Below, piece after piece: positions 35,106 to 45,818 of a stretch of DNA of 64,000 nucleotides (the stretch's first letter is position 1; each line of letters opens with the position of its first letter). The position numbers were made by a program, and so were the translations under genes. The notes under the pieces were generated by a model, which ran no database searches, was not told where the DNA came from, and worked only from the letters and a program-made list of their open reading frames with translations. The stretch comes from Dichomitus squalens LYAD-421 SS1 (lineage: Eukaryota; Basidiomycota; Agaricomycetes; Polyporales; Polyporaceae): the NCBI RefSeq assembly GCF_000275845.1, contig NW_006766933.1:62001-126000 (forward strand), in the 5' to 3' direction.

Positions 35106-37350
35106 GTGCGTCCGGATGAAGGGCCGGCACTCATTCTCCACAGGGCATTGACTGAGTCAGTCGCCCCCGGTTCGTTCGACTCTCTCAGCACCCTGGCGGG
35201 CCTTTTCTTTCTGGTCCTTTCTTCGTTGTTGTATCCTATTGTCACTCATTTCGCCCACTCGTTTGTTAAGAGATGGAGGCATGGACAGTATTCAGGTATA
35301 TCCGGAGGGTGGTCTTCAGTGTGTATTCACCACCTCTTTTCGTTGGTGCTGAGATACTGATGTATATACTTCGGTAGTCTTCCTAGCCATCCTTGGGTTG
35401 GTCTGGGCAGGTCTTTTGTCCTTTTATCTATCTAAAGAGTGGAGCCATGCTACTGTCACGCAACGTGAGTGTTCGTTCTTCTGTGCAATCGTCGCCCCCC
35501 TGAAACCAGCATAGGTGCTATTATCCTCGCCATGATCGGTGTCAATTTCTTCTCTTCTCTTTTGCTCTATCTCATGTAAGTGCTTCGCAAGCGACCTCCA
35601 TGTTCGATTATATAAAATCGTATAGGGCCGTTGTTGTATTCAAGATGTGGAAGGAGCTTCTTCGAGTGTTGTCTCTGCTTGGGATGCACGCCAGTAAGTC
35701 CTATGTTGTATCGGCGCTAAAAGAAGCTTATCCTCGTGTGCTACAGCCCCTGCTGTACTTTATACATTCTACGGCTCTGGCTACTCATGTGCACCATTTG
35801 GTACGCAACAATACACAGAAGAGTAGTCCGACATCTGTTCACACCTACACAACGCTCGCAGATACCCGAACGACGTGCAACCTCGTCCACATTGTGATAT
35901 TCTGTGTTGCGTGGGCTATCTGTGGAATTCGTGAGTTCCGAACCGATCCTGATTTAGCGCTTGCTAACGAGGAACACAAGTTGTTATATATACGATATAT
36001 CTCTGCATAATGTCGCGCATTCCTCGTCCATTCCCTCTCGTTACTCCCAATGAGCTTATCAGCAGCTCAACGCTCAGCCGCATTCCCAGTGGCTCGCCTT
36101 CCATGTCTTCCGTCACCTCCGCGACGGGCCTGCTCAGGCAGCCTCAGATCCGGCCGTACAGTCCTCCGACTGGCCGTCCCCCGAGCCGCTCTCCCTCGGT
36201 CCACTCCCAGGCTTCCGCTACTGCGCGGACCATGCCCAAGAGATTGTTCGTCGCTAACGCCGATGCTGCGCCGGTCCCAGAGGACACCTTCATCCGAGCA
36301 CACCGAGAACAACAGGTGCGCCGTGGAGGCTCTTACGGCGCCATGGGAAGCCCAGCCCACCCTCGTCCCACGGACCTAATCTCCTTCTCTCCGGCGCCGT
36401 CGGTGCATTCCCGACATGGCTCCTTGAGTACCCCTCGTCGCATTGCAACATCACCCTCGAGCGCAGGGACCTTCGGACGGCGCCCGTCCGCTGCTGCGTC
36501 GGTGACGCCCCGACAGATGGAAGAAGGCAACGCGCGCGCTCCGCGAGGGCCGCTTCTGCTCGGCGCGAATCCATTCATGGATTCGCCCTCGCGCAACGCC
36601 AGCCCCGAGTCTTTCCATTCTGGCTTCAGCATGAGCAGCGCACCCACGCACTCCAGCTCCGGAAGCTCGTATACGCCGTTTAGCCGGACGTACGGCAGTT
36701 ACCTCTCGCCGTACGCTTCCTACTCTTCCAATGGAAGCCTCGTTGGTGTCCCTTCTCAACTCCAGCCGGGCGCAGAACCTTACCCCGCATTCACCAATCC
36801 GTTCATGCCTCCGATGAGGGATTCGAAGGCCTCGAACGTCAGTTACCCAGGTACTCCTCTAGGGACGCCCGCTGCCTTAACTCCAAGCAACGCCTCGGTG
36901 CACTCCTTGGTGCCTAGCGTCCATCTCCTCGACACACACCCCAGCACGCAACCCCAGTACAACCCGCAGTTTGGCATCGTCCCAGCCAACTCGCTCAGCG
37001 CCCCGCCTACGGCGCACATACGAGCTCCGAGCGACGACCTGCTCTGGCGCCCCTACAGCGCGGGCGCGCGCATGAGCCGCAGTCCGAACGATCCGCTGTA
37101 CGAGGACGTCAAGCTCCCGAACCCGTACGGCGGGGAAATCAGACGATTTGGCAGCGTCCCGCACGTGCGGAGTGGGAGCTACTCTGACGGGTACGGGGCT
37201 GCTGGTTATGGGTCGTTTAGCGTTCGGGGCGCTCCTTATGTAGGGCAGGGTCAGGGAATTCCCATTCGCGGGGAAGGGATCGCCAGGGGCGCCGTTGTGG
37301 CTCAGGTCCCGAGTTGGCGAGAGATGGTCATGCGGGCCGCTAGTGGCTGA
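35106..37350 (+). CDS. Predicted multi-pass membrane protein with long Ser/Pro-rich cytoplasmic tail
   Basis: Unnamed family. Exons end or start near 35295, 35377-35464, 35515-35575, 35626-35693, 35747-35800, 35862-35930 and 35981-37350, and all phases match. Membrane segments: STLAGLFFLVLSSLLYPIVT, VFLAILGLVWAGLLSFYL, AIILAMIGVNFFSSLLLYLM, AVVVF, and LVHIVIFCVAWAICGI joined to LVIYTIYLCI. The last join uses a 50 nt intron (GTGAGT donor, CTAAC branch site at about 35964, acceptor ACAAG). It fuses the membrane part to the 446-codon open frame starting at 36010, which would otherwise look like a separate gene. The tail is Ser/Pro/Gly-rich and disordered, ending SWREMVMRAASG. There is no in-frame ATG in the first visible exon, so the 5' end is unresolved and the given start is only the open part of that exon. 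Function unknown. Confidence 0.72.
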
Positions 37351-38233
37351 GGGATGAGAGAGCAGAAATTATGGAAGGTCGAGCTACTGGACGTGCGGCA
37401 GATGGGGTTGGTAGAACGGATGGAAGCGTGGGTCTGGGTTCTGTACTCGACCCATAGCCTGGACTTGACTGCACGTTATTGGACAGTCCGGACACAAAGG
37501 ATCATTAAACACGGATGGTACGTCCTGTTAGACATGTTCGGGTGATTCATGTACCCCTGTCTTAGATTTCAACAGGTCGGAGGTCAATCTATCGACGCGT
37601 CACTCCCCATCTCTGCTATATATATGTAGATCTCCGGTGTCTGCATGATCAGACGGCCCTCGCGGGCGCTACATAACGATGAGACTGGTACATGTACATA
37701 TGTATTCTGTTATTGAATCGGGCCGGGCTACCCGGTTAGACTATGTACAGCGCCGACTGATCGCCACGCGGCCAAAGGCGGTGCGCCTCTCTACTGACCT
37801 TACTCAAGTGCATACAGCCTCCTCGGCCTCAGATCAACATATCAACGGCCGTAAATCCGTCCACCTGGTAGTATCTTGGCACATTGCTTAAGCGTCGAGC
37901 CCTCATTTTCACTATTGATGCTCTGATCATGTTGCTAGGCATGACGTGCACTCTTAAACAGAGCCCTTCGGAGGGAGGACTACCTTCGATCCTCCGAGTC
38001 CACCACGACCGCTGACGACCACGACGCGGGCAGGCCGTGCCGCCGTTCTTTTTTCTTATTTCCCTCGTTATTGGCCCTGGTTGGCTCCTTGCTGCTTCTA
38101 CTACCCCAGGCGGGCTACACTATCAATTTCGAAGACGAGCATCTGCTGAAAAGATCGACGTGTCGAAGACAAGCCACCTATTGCTTCCGGGCCGCGTGTC
38201 TCCCAACGGGTGCATCCAAATCTCGTCGAAAGA
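37351..38233. other. Intergenic region, no gene seen
   Basis: Downstream region of the membrane-protein gene and upstream region of the lipase. No supportable coding structure. Confidence 0.5.
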
Positions 38234-39362
38234 ATGCGCGCTTTAGCTGTCGGTCTCCTACTTGCGGCCGTGCAATTGGCGTCCGCGGCGCCCACTCCCA
38301 TCCCCACGCCAGAGCCCTTCTCCGGGATGAACGCTGGGACAGGCGATTCGACCCCGATCCCTGTCTCGGAAGAGGACATCACGTCGCAACTCGTGCGTCC
38401 GGCGCTCTTCGCCCGCGCGGTATATTGCTCGTCGCCCGTCGTGGAAACCTGGTCTTGCGGGGAGCCATGCGACGCGCTGGGCTCCAATGTCAAGGTCCTC
38501 GTCGCAGGTGGAGACGACGAGAAGATACCCAACTTCTTCGTTGCGTACGATCAGGACAAGGACACGGTGGTAGTCGCTCATCAGGGGACTGAGCCGAAGA
38601 ATTTCTTGTCCGACCTGAACGATCTTGAAATCGTCCAGGTGGGCGCGAACACGACCCTCTTGCCCGGCGCAGGTGGTACGTACACATGGAGCGGCCTGTT
38701 CTATCTACCTTCCCTCACGCTGTCTTCCGTAATGTGCTGATCGCCGGTTCTCTTGCGCATATTGCACAGATGATGTGAAGCTGCATGACGGATTCGCGGC
38801 CACGCAGGGGAGGACCGCCGACCTCGTCCTCTCCACCGTGCAGTCTGCACTGGACTCCACGGGGTCGAAGCAGTTGCAGGTGATCGGGCATAGTCTCGGT
38901 GCAGCAATTGCGAGCATCGACGGGGTGATGCTGAAGATGAAGCTCGATCCGAGTATCGCCATCACCACCACGGTTTTCGGCTTGCCGCGAGTCGGAAACC
39001 AAGCGTGGGCAGATCTTGTGGATTCCACGGTGGGTACTCATGTGACGTGAATTCCGCGGCGCATGGCTTGCTGATTTTCGCGTCCACGCTCCCAGCTCGG
39101 CTCTTCCTTCACTCACGTCACGAACCAAAATGATCCTGTCCCCCGTGTCCCTCCACAGTTCTTGGGATTCCAACACCCGAGCAACGAGGTTCATATCTCA
39201 GCAGTGGACCCGACCGGCAACAATGCCACTGCGACTTTCTGTCCGGGTCAGGAGAATGATCAATGTGCGGATAGTAACAATATCTTGGATGCGAGCGTCA
39301 CGAACCATAGGGGACCATACTTCGCGAACATATCGATGGGCAATCGGTTCTGCCCGCTTTGA
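38234..39362 (+). CDS. Secreted lipase, class 3 (alpha/beta hydrolase)
   Basis: Extracellular triacylglycerol-lipase or feruloyl-esterase-like hydrolase. Three exons, 38234-38675, 38770-39029 and 39096-39362, give 969 nt and 322 aa. Signal peptide: MRALAVGLLLAAVQLASA, followed by a Pro/Thr-rich segment. Catalytic features of class 3 lipases: nucleophile elbow VIGHSLGAAIAS, Asp in TNQNDPVPRVPP and His in TNHRGPYF. Oxyanion-side motif VVAHQGTEP replaces the more common hRGT. Conserved cysteines occur in the CSSPV...CGEPC region and near the C-terminus (FCPGQENDQCAD, NRFCPL). Substrate not predictable. Confidence 0.93.
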
Positions 39363-40850
39363 TATGTTCTGGATGATAAGGGGGCTCCGAAGTCTTCATG
39401 TCGACATGTCTAGCCTAGCACAAGGTGTTTTGTTCGATGACTTCCCTGGATGAGTCGTTTGGTACCGGTACCAGTCGCGGGATCAATATTTCAATAGGCA
39501 GAAGCATGCGAACCTGGTGGTCGAGTCACTGCTTATGCAGTTCGTCGGTGTGTGATGCCCGGCTGGATCGACTGCCGTTAGCTTGGGGCTACTGTCTCCT
39601 CTTTCGACAACGATAGTTACGAGCTCCCATAGTGCAGCGCGCCGGAGGACCCACCTGACAAACGGAATGTTATCGTATCGTATGATGCCACATGCATCAT
39701 GCATACGTCCCTCAACAGCTTGTCAGAATGTAAGACGGTTGCTGAGTTCTTTTACGGTGCCATGAGGCGTTGTATTACAACATGTCCATGTGTCCCTCAG
39801 CTCTATTTCCCAGGTTGTTGATGTGGATCGTCTACATTGAGCCTTCCCGAAGCCAGTTTACTTGCCAATATTGGGAATAGGTGACGCAGTGAAGTTCGCA
39901 TGCTTCAAGGGTTGCCTGAAACGGACGAATCGGTGATGGCCGGCGTTGCTGCCGACCGAAAGTAAGAGCGCATGGTGTCGACTCTCGCCGAGTTCGACGA
40001 TCTACCCTACGGTCGACTGCGGCTTGCATCTCTTCCGGATCGCTCTCACGATGATAGCGGTTCACGCGCGAAGTTCAATAGACGGTGCGGCAGCCATCTT
40101 CCCAGCCAGTACTGATACCATCTTCCGATACGCTCCACAGACTTCGACGCTGCATAGAGTTCGATAGAGATGACATTGATGATGCTTCTCTACGTCCGCG
40201 CTCGAAAGTTCCGTGATCGAGACTACGAGTTTACATCCCCGTGGTCGGGCTTCTTCGATGGCACGTACGCGCGATAAGAGGGCCTCCCCCTGGGTCCCGT
40301 GCTAGGCCCACGCGAGGCTCCGTCAGAGATCCACTCGTGAGTTGTGTTTGTTTTTATACCTCTTATCCGGTTCATACATATGCTCACTTCTATCTTGTCC
40401 AATTGGAAGCGCAGATCTTCTAACTTCTAACAGGCAGATGACTGGCCGCAAACCTACTTTCTCAATGCCGCATGCAGCAGCTCTCACAGTGCGTTGCTGA
40501 TGAGAAAGAGGTACCAATAACCGGCACTCGTCCATACTGTGCTGGAAGCATGTCCTCCTCAACGGGGTCACCTTGCCCAACAGGAAACACCGACAGATGT
40601 CCCGATAGCTTTCCGGCAAATCTCACACGAGAATCAACGGCGCCGCGTGGGGAACGCCTGCTCTGTGGTTCTCTGCTCGCCTGCTTCCATGCGTTCGTTG
40701 CACTGTCCCCGGACCGCCTGACCAGTATCGAAGGTGCACTGACATCGCCTTGGCGCGCTACATGGCTATAAAAGTGGATGTCCTTCAGTATGACTTCCTT
40801 ACGAGCATACTAGCTCTCGGTCGTCCTTGGACTCTCGGTCTCCTGTCGCC
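39363..40850. promoter_or_regulatory. Intergenic region with the sedolisin promoter
   Basis: 1.5 kb without a supportable gene. A TATAAAAG box lies at about 40767-40774, 77 bp upstream of the sedolisin start codon. Confidence 0.5.
40767..40774 (+). promoter_or_regulatory. TATA box of the sedolisin gene
   Basis: TATAAAAG at 77 bp upstream of the ATG, typical of strongly regulated secreted-enzyme genes. Confidence 0.6.
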
Positions 40851-42982
40851 ATGTTCTCCAAGGCCCTCGTTGTGATCTGCTTCGCCGCAGTTGCCCTCGG
40901 CAAGCCCGTCGCCCGCAGCTTGCAGGTGCACGAGACCCGCGAGCAGGTCCCCGCCGCATTCTCGTTGGCCGGTCCTGCTTCTCCGGACACCATGCTGAAT
41001 CTGCGCATCGCGCTCGTTTCGAGCGACATGGCGGGTCTGGAGAAGGCGCTGTACGACGTCAGTACTCCCGGCAGCGCACTCTACGGACAGCACCTTAGCA
41101 AGGAAGAGGTACAGTTCTACCGTCCGCAGTAACGCTCCGACATTGTCTGACAACCGGATTTACAGGTGGAGCAGTTCGTCGCCCCAACATCGGAGACTGT
41201 AGACGCGGTCACCTCTTGGCTGAAGGAGAACGACGTCGAAGCCGCGAAGGCTTCTCCAGCCGGCGACTGGTTGAGCATCTCGATCCCAGTCAGCAAGGCC
41301 AACGAGCTCTTCGACGCTAACTTCTCGGTCTTCACGCACTCCAAGACTGGCACGCAGTCGATCCGCACGCTCACGTACTCCATCCCCACTGATCTCAAGA
41401 ACAAGCTCGATTTTGTACACCCCACCACCGTGTGAGTAGCGATACCAATTACTGTAGCCACCGAATGCGACGTCATCATGAATGACTGACACGATGCCTT
41501 GCCTGATTTCTAGCTTTGCGCAGCCATTCTCTGGCCCTCAATTCCACACCCCGATTCTGACCCCTGCAGTTAACGTAACGTCAGATGCCGTTCCCTCATC
41601 GTGCGGTTCCACTATTACTCCGGCCTGCTTGCAAGCGCTCTACGGCATCCCAACCACGAGCAACGCGATCTCATCCAATGTTTTGGGAGTCAGCGGCTTC
41701 ATCGACCAATTCGCCCAGAAGGCTGACCTTAAGGTGCGGATTACTCTGCTTTCGGAAGACCTGTATCAGTACTCATGCACATGTTCCTCAGAGCTTCCTC
41801 TCTCGCCTACGTACTGACCTCCCGTCGACAACCACATTCACGCTCCAGACCCTCGATGGCGGTGAAAACCCACAAAGCGCAAGCGACGCCGGTATCGAAG
41901 CTGTGAGTCGGGCGTACTGAAATCGATGTTCTGCCAATCGCTGATCCTCGTTGGGCCATGTATAGAACCTTGATATCCAATACACCGTCGGCGTCGCATC
42001 AAAGGTCCCAGTCAACTTCATCTCTGTCGGCGACAACAACCAGGATGGCATCAATGGTTTCCTCGACATCATCCAATTCCTCCTCAACGAGTCTACCCCC
42101 CCTACCGTTCTCACGACCAGCTACGGCTTCAACGAGCCCGACCTGACATCTAGCGTCGCAAAGTAAAGCATATATGCTTCTCGATCCCTCCTTCAGTTAG
42201 CTCACAGGCTCCCCTAGCAACCTCTGCAATGCTTACATGCAGCTCGGAGCTCGCGGCACGTCCATCCTCTTCGCGTCTGGTGATGGGGGTGTCTCCGGCT
42301 CGCAGAGCCAAAGCTGCACCACGTTCATACCGACCTTCCCCTCGGGATGCCCCTTGTGAGTAAACCCATGAGTGCAAAGGAGTCGGAAGATGCTCACACC
42401 GTATCCGGGTAGCTTGACTTCCGTTGGCGCCACGACCGGCATCACCGAGACTGCGGCGGACTTTTCCTCTGGTGGCTTCTCCGCCATCTTCTCGCAGCCG
42501 TCTTACCAATCCTCCGCCGTCTCGACCTACCTCACCGCACTCGGCAGCACCAACTCCGGCAAGTTCACCAAGACCGGCCGCGCGTTCCCCGACGTCTCCG
42601 CGCAGGGCGAGAACGTCGAGATCGCGGACGGCGGCGAGTTCGGGACCGTCGACGGCACGTCGTGCTCCAGCCCGATCTTCGCTAGCGTCATCGCTCTCCT
42701 GAACGACAACCGTGCCGCCGCTGGCAAGGCCCCGCTCGGCTTCCTCAACCCCTTCCTCTACTCCGCCGCCGGGACGGCGGCGTTGAACGACGTCACCACC
42801 GGAAGCAACCCAGGTTGCAACACCAATGGCTTCCCCGCCAAGGCTGGCTGGGACCCGGTGAGTCCTTCACAGAGTGGTGTAAACCAACGGAATGGATGAC
42901 TGATCGTATGGCTGCCGCGCAGGTCACTGGTCTCGGTACCCCGAACTTCGCTAAGCTCCTATCGGCGACTGCCAATTTGTGA
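40851..42982 (+). CDS. Sedolisin-family serine-carboxyl peptidase (S53, tripeptidyl-peptidase-like), secreted
   Basis: Acid-active secreted protease made as a proenzyme. Eight exons: 40851-41108, 41166-41431, 41514-41733, 41792-41902, 41966-42162, 42218-42355, 42413-42857 and 42923-42982, giving 1695 nt and 564 aa, the normal size. Signal peptide MFSKALVVICFAAVALG. The pro-domain (activation domain) contains LYGQHLSKEEVEQFVAPT and VSKANELFDANFSVF. The catalytic domain shows Glu and Asp in DAGIEANLDIQYTVG, the oxyanion-type Asp region LFASGDGGVSG, the nucleophile Ser in DGTSCSSPIFAS (SGTSxSxP-type, with Asp in place of the first Ser) and the calcium-site end ALNDVTTGSNPGC, GWDPVTGLGTPNF. Probably involved in extracellular protein digestion. 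Confidence 0.95.
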
Positions 42983-43845
42983 GCACGTATTAGGGACACG
43001 GATTCTCAGGGCTGTGGGACATCGGTATAGCAACGTGTAAACTCCTGTATCTGTAGCCGCACCACGTCACGAATATCACGATGAGAGATGTAGCTGTGCT
43101 TAGGTTTGCGGCGGAGCATGGTGCATAGCGACCGTTTGGTGCAGATGTGTGACGGACTCGCCCGCTCATGTCCGTCTCGCTTGATGCGCTGCGATGTCAA
43201 TGACGTTCAACGTCCTGAGAATGTCCGATATTCGGATAGCTTAGACTCGAAGGGTCAGAACGGCTCACCCAAGCTTGCAAGCATACCCCATAAGAACTCC
43301 GTGTCAGTTCGCGAACAGATACATGACGTCAGATCGCATCCTAGCCGACGCCACGAGTACAAGTCGGTCTGTGCTGAGTCTATGTAGCGCAGCTTACGTT
43401 GCATACCAGCCGTCAATGGCGGAAACGGAAACGTGCTTCTGGAGGTGGAACATCTGAGGGCAAAGAACTGCCTGCTGTATGTTGTGGGTAAGTAAAGCTG
43501 GCGCTAGATGATGCAGACCCTTTGACGATGGTTGCAGGCTAACGAGGTTTGGGAGTGGACGAACTTCGCTGTGCATTAGCGTGCCATACGTATGGTACCT
43601 TGACTCTGTTCCAAAGCTAGCCTGGTTTGTGACTACGTACGGTCACCTGTCTTTTGGCGTAACGGCTTTGGCGGGCGCGTCCAGGCCAAGTTACAGAAAC
43701 GTCGACCTTGAGGCGAAGCAGGACCACTAAAGACATGCTATCAGACTATGTACACATCGAATAGAAAGATGCGTTACCATCTTCCGTATAGTCCGAGGAC
43801 ACTGGTGCAGACCATGCCACCGTAGTGTTCCTTGTTGAGGCGTAT
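42983..43845. other. Intergenic region, no gene seen
   Basis: Sedolisin 3' flank up to the MITE. No coding chain found. Confidence 0.5.
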
Positions 43846-43847
43846 TA

Positions 43848-44197
43848 CAGTGCTTTGCAAAAAAGATTGCAGTGCGAAGCGCGCAAATCCGGTTTGCCCC
43901 TGTTTGGTCCCCCGTCGGCTACGGCGAGGATTTCTGTTTCGGGAACCGGGCGCTCACAAGGACTCCGTCCGTCAAAGCCGTGCTTGAGTCTGTGCCCGCT
44001 TTCCTACTGCCAAAATAAACGAAGATGTTCTCTGCCTCCGCAATATAACTTTCTAAATATATTCGGTAGGTTTGTAGCTGAAAAATCGACCATGCTGCAA
44101 AGAGGCTCCCGGCATTGCGGGCGTTTCTCCGGGTGAGCAAACAGAGGCAAACAGGATTTTGCGCGCTTCGCACTGCAATCTTTTTTGCGAAGCACTG
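43848..44197. mobile_element. MITE with about 60 bp terminal inverted repeats and TA target duplication
   Basis: 350 bp non-coding element. Left end CAGTGCTTTGCAAAAAAGAT and right end (reverse complement) CAGTGCTTCGCAAAAAAGAT start inverted repeats that stay almost identical for about 60 bp, including GCAGTGCGAAGCGCGCAAA. TA is present on both sides (43846-43847 and 44198-44199). TA duplication and the CAGTG end fit a non-autonomous Tc1/mariner-type element. It lies about 230 bp upstream of the gluconokinase start and may touch its promoter. No transposase remains inside. Confidence 0.85.
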
Positions 44198-44199
44198 TA

Positions 44200-44428
44200 G
44201 GGAAGGAGAAGGAAAACCCGTTTCTGCAAGGCCCGGATTCCGTTAACTGCACCACCCGGTGCGCCGGCGGGCCGCCACTAGATGCAGCCGGGACGTTCGG
44301 ACATGTCCCGGATGCTCAAATATTGGGGACCGACGTAATGCCTAAGGTCTACCGAGCATTACAGAGCCCACTCACCCTCTTCGACGCAGCGACCACCCAC
44401 CCATCAGACCGGGAACGGCCCCTAGAAC
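44200..44428. promoter_or_regulatory. Gluconokinase upstream region
   Basis: 229 bp between the MITE and the start codon. No TATA box seen. Confidence 0.35.
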
Positions 44429-45172
44429 ATGCCGCACGAGCAGGAGCACCACAGCGAGCAGCACGCCCCACGCGCGCCCGACGCGCCCAAGCCCAAGAGG
44501 CACCCCATCCTGATCATCGTAATGGTACGTTGTCCCATCGCTCGCCCCACAACGTCGCGTTCACCCTCGCGCGCACAGGGCGTAGCGGGCACGGGCAAGA
44601 CCACGCTCGCAAACGCCATCCAAGCGCGCCTCGGCCTGCCCTACATCGAGGGCGACGCCCTCCACCCCGCCGCGAACATCGCGAAGATGTCCTCGGGCGT
44701 CCCGCTCACCGACGCCGACCGCGAGCCGTGGCTCGACCTCATCCGCACCACCGCCGAGCACATGGTCGCCGAGCAGCAGGCGGACCCGTCGTACACCGGC
44801 CGCCCGGGCGTGCTCGCGACGTGCTCGGCGCTGCGCGGGTACTACCGCGACATCCTCCGCGGGACGCGTGCGCCGCCTGGCTTGCAGCTCCCTGAGCACG
44901 TCGCGCCTGCGGAGCCGCACCGTCTGCCTGCGTACTTTGTGTACATCAAGGGCGAGCCAGAGGTCATTCGGGAGAGGATATCGAAGAGGGAGGGGCACTA
45001 TATGAAGCCGGGGATGCTGGATAGCCAGCTGCAGACGCTGGAGAGTCCCGAAGGCGAGGAAGGCGTCGTGGTGGTACCGCTGGATGCGTCGACGGAAGAG
45101 CAGACGGACATTGCTATCAGGGAGCTGAACAAATTACTGCCCGAACCTCTCGAGCGGGCAGTTGGGAATTAG
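44429..45172 (+). CDS. Gluconokinase
   Basis: Phosphorylates D-gluconate to 6-phosphogluconate with ATP, feeding the pentose phosphate pathway. Two exons, 44429-44524 and 44579-45172, give 690 nt and 229 aa. The Walker A loop spans the exon 2 start (GVAGTGKTTLANAI). Then come the GntK motifs YIEGDALHP, NIAKMSSGVPLTDADREPWL, TCSALRGYYRDILRG, FVYIKGEPEVIRERISKREG, HYMKPGMLDSQLQTLE and DASTEEQTDIAIREL. A 30-residue His/Pro-rich N-terminus precedes the domain. The coding region is notably GC-rich. Confidence 0.95.
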   Translation: MPHEQEHHSEQHAPRAPDAPKPKRHPILIIVMVRCPIARPTTSRSPSRAQGVAGTGKTTLANAIQARLGLPYIEGDALHPAANIAKMSSGVPLTDADREPWLDLIRTTAEHMVAEQQADPSYTGRPGVLATCSALRGYYRDILRGTRAPPGLQLPEHVAPAEPHRLPAYFVYIKGEPEVIRERISKREGHYMKPGMLDSQLQTLESPEGEEGVVVVPLDASTEEQTDIAIRELNKLLPEPLERAVGN

Positions 45173-45818
45173 ATGCTTGTGGGCTGTGTAGAGAACCGAC
45201 AGAGAATACATGAATAGACTGTACTTGTACATCTCACACAACCGCCTAGTTGGCCCATGCCATCCACATGGATTTGTTAATCCTAGTACCCTGCTAGGAC
45301 GTGGCTTTGCTTGTTTTTGGGATGAGGGCGAGCACACGTCGACGTTTTCTCAGAGCACTCGAAGATTTCCCAGCACCAATCAGAAATAGTTCCTCCACGT
45401 CTGTACTACATACATACACGAAGTTTTGTACGCAGGAATAGTCGCGACGCAACGAACTGCACTCCTAGCCACCTCGCTCTTACTCGAGCGCTTCACCACC
45501 TCAGAAGCAAGCCACTCTGCGACCCTAAGGGGAGAGCGACATACTCCAAGGAGGGAGACTGCATCAAGCACGAGTCTGGAGACGTCGAAAGAAACAAGGA
45601 CGCAACGATAGCAGGAATTTGAGGGGACGGGAGTAACACTAACAGTGGTAGAAGGGATTTTGTCTCTTGGTGAGGAAAAGGAAGAGACCATAGCAGAAGG
45701 AGAGGAGACGTATTGGGATAATCTTGACAATAAATAGAGGAGGGAGACGCATACAAGAGACGACGATTGACCCTAGACGCATATCATAGAACGAAGACCA
45801 TACTGTCCACGGGGATGA
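45173..45818. other. Convergent spacer between gluconokinase and the bZIP gene
   Basis: Holds both 3' UTRs. Open frames at 45380-45756 have no recognisable features. Confidence 0.5.
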
